Source: a virus. From it: DNA of 41,929 nt. Location: positions 1-41,929 of IMG/VR virus record IMGVR_UViG_3300020377_000012; one strand, 5' to 3'. The position numbers and the translations under genes were made by a program. This document shows, one piece after another, positions 25,772 through 31,545 of the stretch (position 1 is the first letter of the stretch; each line of letters opens with the position of its first letter). The notes beneath the pieces are model-generated. The model had not been told where the DNA came from. It searched no databases and was given only the letters and a program-made list of their open reading frames with translations.

Positions 25772-25804
25772 AAAAAAAGGGGCGACACTATTTATGCCGC
25801 CCCT
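25772..25804 (-). terminator. Rho-independent terminator of gene 32
   Basis: On the minus strand the hairpin has a GGGGCG arm, a 13-base loop and a CGCCCC arm, and is followed by seven T. A flanking A-T pair can extend the stem. It begins about 20 bases after the gp32 stop. It would stop the transcript of the gp33-gp59-gp32 block before the radical SAM gene. Confidence 0.92.
25789..25796 (-). promoter_or_regulatory. Late-type promoter CATAAATA inside the terminator loop
   Basis: CATAAATAGT on the minus strand matches the late octamer in seven of eight positions and the GT that follows it in other copies of this window. It sits wholly in the loop of the gene 32 terminator. A transcript starting 5-7 bases on would lack the upstream GGGGCG arm, could not form the hairpin, and would read into the radical SAM gene. 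Confidence 0.55.
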
Positions 25805-25824
25805 CGCATAACTAATCTTAGATA

Positions 25825-26730
25825 TTAACTATCGTCAGCAAGTTTTGCAAAGTACGACATTGCATCGTCATCACTATCTGAACCATTGGAGACTACCTTT
25901 GTTTCAGCGTTTTTGTTAACAAACAAGTCATCTTCAATGTCGCCTGTCTGGGCTGCGACAGTTGAAGCATTAGGAACCTTGCTTGCACCTTGAAGAACCA
26001 TATCCAATTTGGATTTAAGGTCTTCATAAGACTTGAAGTTAGATGGGTCTACAATCTCTGCAAGAGAGTGTTGTTTCGCCCAAATTGCCTCAATTTCATC
26101 ATCAGCGGCAACTGGTGATGGAGCAGACTCAAACTCCGACTTGTCATAGTTTCGGAATCCCTCAACTTGACGAATCTTCAGTTTGAAGTTTCTGCCTTCC
26201 CAGAAATCAAAAGGATTTACTGGAGTTTCATCTTCAAATTCTGGCTTTAACAAGTCTTGAATTTTGTCGAAGATTTTTTTACCATAACGATAAAGGAATA
26301 CATTACCTTCATTGTCTGGATTTGATGGGTCTTTCACAACAAGAATGTTGGAGTAAAAAGACTGTCTACGCTTTTGTTTGCGAGCAATGTCTTTGTTAGA
26401 CTCAACACCGCTATTCCACAATTCGCTGTTCAATTCTGAAACAGGGTCTTGTTTTCCTAGAGTTGTGAGAGAGTTTTCGATGTACCACTTCCCAGTAGGG
26501 CCTTGGAATCCATGAGTCCAGAGTCGTGCCCAATATTGGTCTTCACCTTTTGCTGGGGGCAAAAATCGGATGACTGCATACCCATTGCCAGCTTGGTCAA
26601 CAGTTGGTTTCCATTCCTTACCATCGTCATTAGACTCGGTAGTGGTGGTAGACATCTTCTCAACTTGGTTAAGAAGGGTGTCAAAATTGCCACGCGACTT
26701 GCGTAGCTCTTCTATAGTATTAAACGACAT
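25825..26730 (-). CDS. 32: Single-stranded DNA-binding protein gp32
   Basis: A 301-residue protein, the same length as T4 gp32. The N-terminus has the basic self-interaction segment (IEELRKSRGNFDTLLNQVEK). The OB-fold core includes YAVIRFLPPAKGEDQYWARL, then KQKRRQSFYSNILVVKDPSN and NVFLYRYGKKIFDKIQDLL. The C-terminus is the acidic tail SDSDDDAMSYFAKLADDS that contacts replication partners. There is no cysteine anywhere, so the zinc site of T4 gp32 (one His, three Cys) is absent. It coats ssDNA in replication and recombination. AAGGAGA lies 7 bases before the ATG. It is the last gene before a strong terminator and lies behind gp59, as in T4. Confidence 0.95.
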   Translation of the reverse strand: MSFNTIEELRKSRGNFDTLLNQVEKMSTTTTESNDDGKEWKPTVDQAGNGYAVIRFLPPAKGEDQYWARLWTHGFQGPTGKWYIENSLTTLGKQDPVSELNSELWNSGVESNKDIARKQKRRQSFYSNILVVKDPSNPDNEGNVFLYRYGKKIFDKIQDLLKPEFEDETPVNPFDFWEGRNFKLKIRQVEGFRNYDKSEFESAPSPVAADDEIEAIWAKQHSLAEIVDPSNFKSYEDLKSKLDMVLQGASKVPNASTVAAQTGDIEDDLFVNKNAETKVVSNGSDSDDDAMSYFAKLADDS

Positions 26731-26747
26731 ATATTTCTCCTTGTGCG

Positions 26748-26930
26748 TTATATTGGTTTATGTTTGCGTTGTATTTTACTTTTTTTGTCTAAAGCGTCCA
26801 AGAACTCTTCAGACTCATACATATCCTCATTATACATGATGTGTCGGTATTTGTCAAGTCTAGTTTTATCTTCACTAGGTACTCTCCGCACACGCTTCTC
26901 ATCATCATGAGGTCGTAGTTTCCTACTCAT
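26748..26930 (-). CDS. Small basic protein between gp59 and gp32, unknown
   Basis: A 60-residue hydrophilic protein, MSRKLRPHDDEKRVRRVPSE onward, with many Arg, Lys, Asp and Glu and no cysteine. The ATG at 26930 is chosen because GGAG lies 8 bases upstream; a GTG nine bases further up has no such site. It sits 17 bases before gp32 in the same transcript. I do not recognise it. Its place in the gp33-gp59-gp32 block and its charge suggest a replication-related role, but nothing in the sequence proves that. Confidence 0.7.
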   Translation of the reverse strand: MSRKLRPHDDEKRVRRVPSEDKTRLDKYRHIMYNEDMYESEEFLDALDKKSKIQRKHKPI

Positions 26931-26942
26931 TATATACACTCC

Positions 26943-26950
26943 TATTTATA
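26943..26950 (-). promoter_or_regulatory. Possible late promoter TATAAATA at the end of gp59
   Basis: Exact octamer on the minus strand, overlapping the gp59 TAA stop. The GGAG ribosome site of the next gene lies immediately after it, so a start 5-7 bases downstream would leave that site out of the message. It may be a chance match or a weak promoter that adds late gp32 supply. Confidence 0.35.
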
Positions 26951-27524
26951 CAGGTTGAGTAAGTGTTTTGGCGACTTCCTTCATTGAGTCGGTCACCTTT
27001 ATGAAAGGACGATATTTTTTAACCAGCAGTACAACATCTTCTAGTAAAACATCATCCGTTTCTTCTACAAAATCGAAAATCTTATCTAATATAACAAGAG
27101 TTTCAATTTCGATCATTCTACCAAAGTACAGACGAAAAGTCAAGCCCTGTTTTCCATTTTTTTCAAAAAAAGCGCCAACTTTTTGTTTTTCCATCTCTAG
27201 TAGTATCTTTGAGACATCCCTTTGAAAGAGATATTCTCTCTGATTCTTTTTTGCCTTCCAATCTTCGTATCTCTTGGATGCTTGTATATCAAACAATCCA
27301 CCCCATCGTTCTCCAGATACAAAATTTGCGACTAAAAAATCTATTATTTCCTCGCGTTTATAATCCCTAGCAAGTTTCTTTATAGATACCATGTCTTTCC
27401 GTTTACGAAAAGTCTCTGGTTTTACTCTAACTTTACCCTTATACTTCACTACATCATATGACTTGGTAGTAAAATGAAGTTTAATAGCTAGGTACAGTTT
27501 ATAAACTTCATAGGGTTCAATCAT
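26946..27524 (-). CDS. 59: Replicative helicase loader gp59
   Basis: A 192-residue protein (T4 gp59: 217 aa). The N-terminus EPYEVYKLYLAIKLHFTTKS, then YDVVKYKGKVRV, matches T4 SVYKLYLMIKQH...KYDVIKYNWCMRV, and the helical pattern continues (IIDFLVANFVSGERWGGLFD, like T4 ALIFISNLVANQDAW). It loads the gp41 helicase onto gp32-covered fork DNA. It starts four bases into the end of gp33 (ATGA overlap) and lies upstream of gp32, repeating the T4 order 33-59-32 with one extra small gene. Basic residues near the start (KGKVRVKPETFRKRKDMVSI) fit DNA binding. Confidence 0.92.
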   Translation of the reverse strand: MIEPYEVYKLYLAIKLHFTTKSYDVVKYKGKVRVKPETFRKRKDMVSIKKLARDYKREEIIDFLVANFVSGERWGGLFDIQASKRYEDWKAKKNQREYLFQRDVSKILLEMEKQKVGAFFEKNGKQGLTFRLYFGRMIEIETLVILDKIFDFVEETDDVLLEDVVLLVKKYRPFIKVTDSMKEVAKTLTQPV

Positions 27525-27811
27525 ATGGGTAACTTACAAGACTTCTGTCCCTTAACTAAGTTAAGACCAATTGCTTCTGCTTTGATTTTTTCTTTAAGCG
27601 ATGCTGTAAGTAATTTTTTAACACTTTCTATTTCTATATCATTCCTGCCACAGTATTCTACTAAAACATCGATATAATTACCAGCAGAAACAGCTTTTCT
27701 TTCTATGTGTTGAGAGAACTCAGCGGATGTATGAAATTCTTTCGTAACCATGAATACATCGCTAACCTTCTCTTCTTTTTCTGTGTCATTGTCCACTATC
27801 AATTTTGGCAT
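27521..27811 (-). CDS. 33: Late transcription co-activator gp33
   Basis: A small protein (96 residues from the ATG at 27811; T4 gp33 is 112). Recognisable parts are FSQHIERKAVSAGNYIDVLV, EYCGRNDIEIESVKKLL, SLKEKIKAEAIGLNLVK and the final CKLPI, matching the T4 pattern of a conserved helix, IEKM-like segment, SGIIEKIQSEAIDENLL and a hydrophobic C-terminal tail that binds the sliding clamp. With gp55 it lets the host polymerase use TATAAATA promoters. I prefer the inner ATG (GGAACGA upstream) to the one five codons earlier, which is only two bases after a GAGG. Its start lies inside the 3' end of the epimerase gene. Confidence 0.88.
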   Translation of the reverse strand: MPKLIVDNDTEKEEKVSDVFMVTKEFHTSAEFSQHIERKAVSAGNYIDVLVEYCGRNDIEIESVKKLLTASLKEKIKAEAIGLNLVKGQKSCKLPI

Positions 27812-28709
27812 ATTTTCGTTCCACATTCCTCAAATCCTTGTTTACATTTCTTAAAATCCGTTCTTCCTCATAATCACTTTTCCATTTCTTAACATAACTA
27901 ATAACATTATATTCTGTTTCAATATATGGATTTTCACATTCGGTTACTTCTGCCTCACCCTTCTTGTCAAATTCATAAACAATAGGGTGGTCAAATGCCT
28001 TTGCTAGTTCCGATATACTAACTGGATTCCCAGAACCAAGATGTACATTTTTTGGTTTACTTTTTGTTGTTAATAACTTCAGTATACCATCTATTACATC
28101 ATGGATATGAGTAAAGTCCCTTTCTTTTTTACCACTACCAAATACCCTTAGAGGTTTGTTTTCCTCTACGCATTTTTTAAATGCTCGGATTACAGTACTA
28201 TGTTCTCCATAGTCTGCTTCTCTTGGCCCATACACATTATAAAAATATAACAAGTGGTATTCCAAGTTGTATTGTTTGCGATAAAGTTCTAGTAACTCCT
28301 CATTTATACACTTTGAAAATGTATAAGGATTGTCATGATGGTGAAGAAACTGAGTACTTGAAGAAGCAGCGAAAAACAAGGGTATTCGTTCTCTTCGTGC
28401 ATACTCAGCAACGACCATTGTTGAATTAAAGTTATTCGTAATAGTCCCAAATGGGTCATTCTGAGATAACCTAATTCTAGGCGTGGCGGCTAGATGAAAT
28501 ATTGCGTCATACTTTCCAACTGGAATTGCTGATGCAACATCTTTATGTAGATACTTCACATTTGGGTTATCTTCGACTTTGAAGTTGCCTTTCCTCATAT
28601 CATCAATAACAAGAACATTCTGCCCATGTAAAAGCAATGCTTCTGTTAGGTGTCCACCAATAAATCCGCATCCACCTGTGACGATAAAATTATGAACTTT
28701 CTCAGTCAT
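27786..28709 (-). CDS. NAD-dependent sugar-nucleotide epimerase/dehydratase
   Basis: A 307-residue extended short-chain dehydrogenase. The NAD site is TGGCGFIG at 11-18, with D36-D37 after the second strand. The catalytic set is S117/S118, Y129 and K133 (NPYTFSK). The C-terminal substrate part has YNVYGPREADYGEHSTVIRA and RDFTHIHDVIDGIL, typical of UDP-glucose 4-epimerase and GDP-sugar relatives. It would make or convert a nucleotide sugar in the host cytoplasm. It sits apart from the sugar cluster at 31249-41929, between the hydrolase and gp33, and overlaps both neighbours. The exact sugar cannot be read from the sequence. Confidence 0.9.
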   Translation of the reverse strand: MTEKVHNFIVTGGCGFIGGHLTEALLLHGQNVLVIDDMRKGNFKVEDNPNVKYLHKDVASAIPVGKYDAIFHLAATPRIRLSQNDPFGTITNNFNSTMVVAEYARRERIPLFFAASSSTQFLHHHDNPYTFSKCINEELLELYRKQYNLEYHLLYFYNVYGPREADYGEHSTVIRAFKKCVEENKPLRVFGSGKKERDFTHIHDVIDGILKLLTTKSKPKNVHLGSGNPVSISELAKAFDHPIVYEFDKKGEAEVTECENPYIETEYNVISYVKKWKSDYEEERILRNVNKDLRNVERKYAKIDSGQ

Positions 28710-29250
28710 TGTATACCGTGTAAAAAATGTGACTATCTATTTTTGTTGTCATAGCCATATGTTGTGCCCATGCTGGTTCCACATAATCCGCGTGATAAAA
28801 CAAACTACCATTTGTATTATCTTCGTATCTACTAACCATTACATCAATTGCCAATTCTATGATTTCTTCATATGAAGTAAAATCTCGTACCATGTCTGGC
28901 TTACCGTCACAGTACCAACTAAATTGACAACCATGTCTGATTGGAACCAACTCATTTTCATCTCTCCAAGACGGTCTGTGTTTGCCTTGATAAACAACAC
29001 CACAGATTGTGTCTGGATATGCATTGTGTTTAACACGATTAAGGGTAACGAAAGCAACTGCAATTTTACCTTGAGAGCTTTCGCCCCTAGCTTCGTGATA
29101 AATGTTAATTGCGAGACAAGCAATTTCTTTTTGGTCTATAACCTTAACTGGGTCATAGACATGAATTTCCTTGTCGTAATAGTTATCAGCACTAGCGGGC
29201 CACAATATAAGAGACACCGCTACAAAGGCTGTTAAAAACCAAGTGTACAT
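28702..29250 (-). CDS. SleB-like cell-wall hydrolase with signal peptide
   Basis: A 182-residue protein of the Hydrolase_2 (SleB/CwlJ) family. A signal peptide covers about residues 1-21 (hydrophobic VAVSLILW, then PASA before the likely cut). The catalytic region is INIYHEARGESSQGKIAVAF with E53, followed by VTLNRVKHN, TICGVVYQ and CQFSWYCDGKPD, all typical of the family. It would cut peptidoglycan from the periplasmic side, as an endolysin for lysis or during infection. The phage's gp5 has no lysozyme domain, so this may be its main murein hydrolase. The 36-aa membrane protein upstream could help its release; that is inference. It overlaps the epimerase by 8 bases. Confidence 0.88.
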   Translation of the reverse strand: MYTWFLTAFVAVSLILWPASADNYYDKEIHVYDPVKVIDQKEIACLAINIYHEARGESSQGKIAVAFVTLNRVKHNAYPDTICGVVYQGKHRPSWRDENELVPIRHGCQFSWYCDGKPDMVRDFTSYEEIIELAIDVMVSRYEDNTNGSLFYHADYVEPAWAQHMAMTTKIDSHIFYTVYND

Positions 29251-29261
29251 AGTGTACTAGA

Positions 29262-29372
29262 TTAGAATGGTAACTTGTCAAATACTGTGTCAAGAAAATC
29301 CAACCAACCTTTTCGGTCTTTAATCCATGCTCCAATTACTATCCCAATAACGAGTCCTGTAATTAACCACAT
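29262..29372 (-). CDS. 36-residue single-pass membrane miniprotein
   Basis: The frame MWLITGLVIGIVIGAWIKDR and on to DKLPF has a perfect GGAGGAG site 8 bases before the ATG. Residues 2-16 form a short hydrophobic helix with GxxxG-like spacing, followed by a charged, soluble tail. It begins about 30 bases after the tmRNA hairpin and ends 11 bases before the hydrolase ATG. Position next to a secreted murein hydrolase suggests a holin- or pinholin-like helper, or a small regulator of the hydrolase. It is too short for family assignment. Confidence 0.7.
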   Translation of the reverse strand: MWLITGLVIGIVIGAWIKDRKGWLDFLDTVFDKLPF

Positions 29373-29405
29373 ATCTTTCTCCTCCTTCTCTTTGAGAATT
29401 TGTTA

Positions 29406-29434
29406 GGACAGTATTCTGGTGCTAGGAACTGTCC
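29406..29434 (-). other. Hairpin at the 3' end of the tmRNA region
   Basis: GGACAGT and ACTGTCC form a perfect 7-bp stem around a 15-base loop, about 17 bases after the tag stop. No T-run follows, so it is not a classic terminator. It may be a structural element or processing site at the end of the coding piece, or protect the 5' end of the miniprotein message. Confidence 0.6.
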
Positions 29435-29450
29435 GAAACCCCGAGCGATT

Positions 29451-29495
29451 CTACGCCGCTAAAGCGTAGTCCTCATAAGCAGTATTATTTTCTGC
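29451..29495 (-). other. tmRNA tag reading frame, AENNTAYEDYALAA-stop
   Basis: The resume codon is probably GCA at 29495, giving 14 residues ending ALAA and a TAG stop. The hydrophobic ALAA end matches the tag ends of E. coli-like and many proteobacterial tmRNAs, recognised by ClpXP and ClpAP. This frame is why a longer meaningless protein frame spans the RNA. The exact resume codon cannot be fixed by reading alone. Confidence 0.85.
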
Positions 29496-29604
29496 ATTTA
29501 TGGTTTTGTTGCACTTACGGCAGCTTCCTCTCCGAACTCTCCACGCACCTATTAAGTTCCAGTCGATCCTGTTCGCCCCCTTAGTCGGGTCTATAAGAAT
29601 TGAT

Positions 29605-29665
29605 TGGTGGAGGCGGGGGGAATCGCACCCCCGTCCTGTAAACCTTTCGACTTGTTTCATCGAGT
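29605..29665 (-). ncRNA. ssrA: tmRNA acceptor piece
   Basis: About 60 bases ending in the encoded CCA at 29605. It holds the P2 strand, the T-arm (29632-29616) and the 3' strand of the acceptor stem (29615-29609). The 5' end near 29665 is inferred from the promoter. After removal of the 24 bases at 29604-29581 it should stay joined to the coding piece only by base pairing. Confidence 0.82.
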
Positions 29666-29670
29666 TAAGT

Positions 29671-29678
29671 TATTTATA
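29671..29678 (-). promoter_or_regulatory. Late octamer TATAAATA overlapping the tmRNA promoter
   Basis: TATAAATA on the minus strand shares bases with the TATTAT -10 hexamer of the bacterial-type promoter just upstream. Together they could keep the tmRNA made early (host sigma factor) and late (gp55/gp33). Start would fall near 29665. Confidence 0.5.
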
Positions 29679-29704
29679 ATACTACAAGATAGGCCAAAAG
29701 TCAA
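29676..29704 (-). promoter_or_regulatory. Sigma-70-type promoter for the tmRNA (TTGACT, 17 bp, TATTAT)
   Basis: The -35 hexamer TTGACT (29704-29699) overlaps the stop of the nuclease gene; the spacer is 17 bases; the -10 is TATTAT (29681-29676). Five of six bases match consensus in each hexamer. The expected start is close to 29668, just before the acceptor piece. Confidence 0.75.
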
Positions 29705-30360
29705 GCGTTATTTTCGTACAAATCTCGACACTCTAGCAAATACTCCGTGTAATTGTCACGATGTTCTACGAATAATTGTGGTTCTTCGTTCGCTACACCA
29801 ATGATAATTACTGATTTTGTGATAGGTATTCCTGTTCTTTCTTCAAACATAATCGCGTAACCAGCACATTGAGCAAAATAGTTCTTTATATATGACTTGG
29901 TTTTAGGTTTAGCAGAGGTCTTAAAGTCAATAATAGACAATTGTCCCTCAAACTCAGCGATACAATCCGCCTGGCCAGCGAGTCTTAGGTGGTCGCTGTA
30001 CAAAAATTGTTCAATCGCGTGTATGTTATCTATCTTATCAAGGTAAAGGCGCATGTTATCGAACATGTCTTCCTCTACAAAAGACAACATTTCAGTATCA
30101 AGTTCCTTATTATTAAGATAATCCTCGCAAACACCATGAATTTTGGTTCCTCGAACAGACGATTGACGCGATATTTTGTTCGCTGCCTGTTCTCCTACCT
30201 TTTTTCTCCATGCTTTTATGGCTGGTTTTATCTTATATCCAAGAACGGTGGTGATAGAGGGATATCTATCACCGCTTTCCGTTACATATGTCCGTTTTCC
30301 TTCAAAATTCTCCCTCATCAACTGAGGGAAATCGTGTTTTTTGTCAATATGTGTAAACAT
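29701..30360 (-). CDS. PD-(D/E)XK nuclease, RecB/Cas4-like
   Basis: A 219-residue nuclease. The motif order of the RecB-like exonuclease branch is visible: RGTKIHGVCEDYL with H75, E117 in IEQFLYSDHLRL, D132 in LAGQADCIAEF, then D145-F-K147 in LSIIDFKTSA, and a QCAGYAIMFEE motif with Q164-x-x-x-Y168. There is no cysteine cluster of the Cas4 type. Such genes are common in marine T4-like phages and probably serve recombination or host DNA breakdown. It follows a perfect-consensus promoter (30388-30416), suggesting early expression; AGGA lies 11 bases before the ATG. Confidence 0.85.
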   Translation of the reverse strand: MFTHIDKKHDFPQLMRENFEGKRTYVTESGDRYPSITTVLGYKIKPAIKAWRKKVGEQAANKISRQSSVRGTKIHGVCEDYLNNKELDTEMLSFVEEDMFDNMRLYLDKIDNIHAIEQFLYSDHLRLAGQADCIAEFEGQLSIIDFKTSAKPKTKSYIKNYFAQCAGYAIMFEERTGIPITKSVIIIGVANEEPQLFVEHRDNYTEYLLECRDLYENNA

Positions 30361-30387
30361 TATGTAAAAATCCTATATTATGCGACC

Positions 30388-30416
30388 ATTATACTAGCCT
30401 TTAGAGCAAATGTCAA
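30388..30416 (-). promoter_or_regulatory. Perfect consensus sigma-70 promoter TTGACA, 17 bp, TATAAT
   Basis: Both hexamers match consensus exactly on the minus strand (30416-30411 and 30393-30388) with the ideal 17-base spacing. It lies between PhoH and the nuclease gene. Expected start near 30381, about 20 bases before the nuclease ATG. A strong early promoter of this kind is characteristic of T4-like phages. Confidence 0.9.
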
Positions 30417-31174
30417 GTCCCATATTGTTCTTCGTATCGAATTCTTGATATTAAGTACTCTTTTACTAGGTCAGAACGAACAATATCACCCTCATTGAAC
30501 TCAAAAGTCCTAAATGAAGGCATATTTTCAGCGATTACCATGAATTTCTGCAATCCACTCAAATCACCCTTCTTATATAGGTCAGTTTGGCGGAAGTCTC
30601 CACAGAATATAATCTTGGAATTGTGTCCTACGCGAGTTATGATAGAGTTAATCTCCATGTCGTTCATATTTTGACACTCATCAACAATAATAACAGAATT
30701 ATCTAGTGTAATTCCTCTTACGAATGATGTAATCATCCATTCTACATATTTTTGTTCGATTAGTCTCTGGAATGCCTGTTGTTTTGTTGGGAATAAGACG
30801 GAACACATGTCGATATATGGTTGCATGTATACAGCAGTCTTTTCAGTTTCATCGCCTGGCAGATGTCCTATTTCTCTAGATGGGACAGCTGACCTAATAA
30901 CGACTACTTTTTTGTATGGGTTTCCTCTTTGTAAAACCTCTTCTAATGCTCTGTACAAGGCAATATATGTTTTACCTGTTCCAGCACAACCATGCAACAA
31001 CATTGCTTTACAATCTCTCTTGTATTCTGCGAAAAAGTGTCCTTGGGTTTCTGTTAGTGCATCGATTGTAATTAAATCTTCAATACGCATTTTTAAAGTT
31101 GATTTTTTCTTTACCTGTTGTATATCAGAATTTAAATTCTCAATTACTTGTAGGTTGCTTTTGCGTCTTGGCAT
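30413..31174 (-). CDS. phoH: PhoH-like ATPase
   Basis: A 253-residue P-loop ATPase of the PhoH family. Walker A is GCAGTGKT at 62-69 and Walker B is NSVIIVDECQNMND near 165. Other family features are KVVVIRSAVPSREIGHLPGD and SKIIFCGDFRQTDL. PhoH is encoded by very many marine phages; its role is not settled, with RNA helicase-like or phosphate-stress links proposed. A basic N-terminus (PRRKSNLQ, then QVKKKSTLKM) could bind nucleic acid. The ATG has GGAGAAATACC before it. The stop overlaps the -35 region of the promoter serving the nuclease. Confidence 0.93.
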   Translation of the reverse strand: MPRRKSNLQVIENLNSDIQQVKKKSTLKMRIEDLITIDALTETQGHFFAEYKRDCKAMLLHGCAGTGKTYIALYRALEEVLQRGNPYKKVVVIRSAVPSREIGHLPGDETEKTAVYMQPYIDMCSVLFPTKQQAFQRLIEQKYVEWMITSFVRGITLDNSVIIVDECQNMNDMEINSIITRVGHNSKIIFCGDFRQTDLYKKGDLSGLQKFMVIAENMPSFRTFEFNEGDIVRSDLVKEYLISRIRYEEQYGT

Positions 31175-31248
31175 GTGGTATTTCTCCAGATGGGTTAGTT
31201 AAAAAAAATGATATCCATCATAAAGATTTCTATTACATATCTTCTCCT

Positions 31249-31545
31249 TTAGTTATAAAGCGCTGAAAGTGGCAGAACCTCAGCAGATTGAATGATTCTG
31301 CGAATCTGTTTTTTGCATGGTTCTGATATTATTTGATTATCCAGACAATCGGACATTTTTTCAATGACGAATTCTGGTTCTAATGTGCGAAGATCTTGGC
31401 GTACCCATTTCTTTGGGTCATCCAAATCATCGGTTAGATTAAGACATAAAAGGACGATATAGATATCCTCTTCTGTGTATAGATTTATTCTGTATCCTGT
31501 TGGTTCCCATTTATGCTTCTTCGGGAACTTCAGTATATTACTCAT
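31249..31545 (-). CDS. Small unknown protein at the end of the accessory operon
   Basis: A 98-residue protein, MSNILKFPKKHKWEPTGYRI onward, that I do not recognise. The segment EDIYIVLLCLNLTDDLDDPK is hydrophobic then acidic; there are three cysteines and no signal peptide or clear membrane helix. Its ATG overlaps the upstream stop (ATGA). It is the last gene of the gapless leftward operon; a 74-base gap follows before PhoH. No function is proposed. Confidence 0.72.
   Translation of the reverse strand: MSNILKFPKKHKWEPTGYRINLYTEEDIYIVLLCLNLTDDLDDPKKWVRQDLRTLEPEFVIEKMSDCLDNQIISEPCKKQIRRIIQSAEVLPLSALYN

Larger units (their letters stand above)
29404..29665 (-). ncRNA. ssrA: Circularly permuted two-piece tmRNA (pre-tmRNA)
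   Basis: Read on the minus strand, the tRNA-like acceptor part comes first and the tag-coding part second, the permuted order of two-piece tmRNAs. Acceptor piece (about 29665-29605): a T-arm with GGGGG stem, TGCGATT loop and CCCCC, then CGCCTCC and encoded ACCA ending at 29605. A 24-base segment follows. Coding piece: GGGGGCG at 29580-29574 pairs with all seven bases of CGCCTCC (one G-U), then AACAGGATCGACTGG, the conserved D-loop-like stretch, then the tag frame at 29495-29451. GAACTT at 29559-29554 can pair with AAGGTTT near 29645-29640 as helix P2. The 3' end is uncertain; a 7-bp hairpin at 29406-29434 may mark it. The second T-loop base is G rather than the usual T. Confidence 0.9.

Noticed and set aside
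29262-29290. TTGACA in the miniprotein gene as a promoter for the hydrolase
   Set aside because: The best -10 (TACACT) is 19 bases away and weak; not convincing.
29451-29660. A 69-codon protein frame across the tmRNA
   Set aside because: It reads through the acceptor stem, the 24-base loop and the tag; it is a by-product of the RNA and its end is the tag itself.
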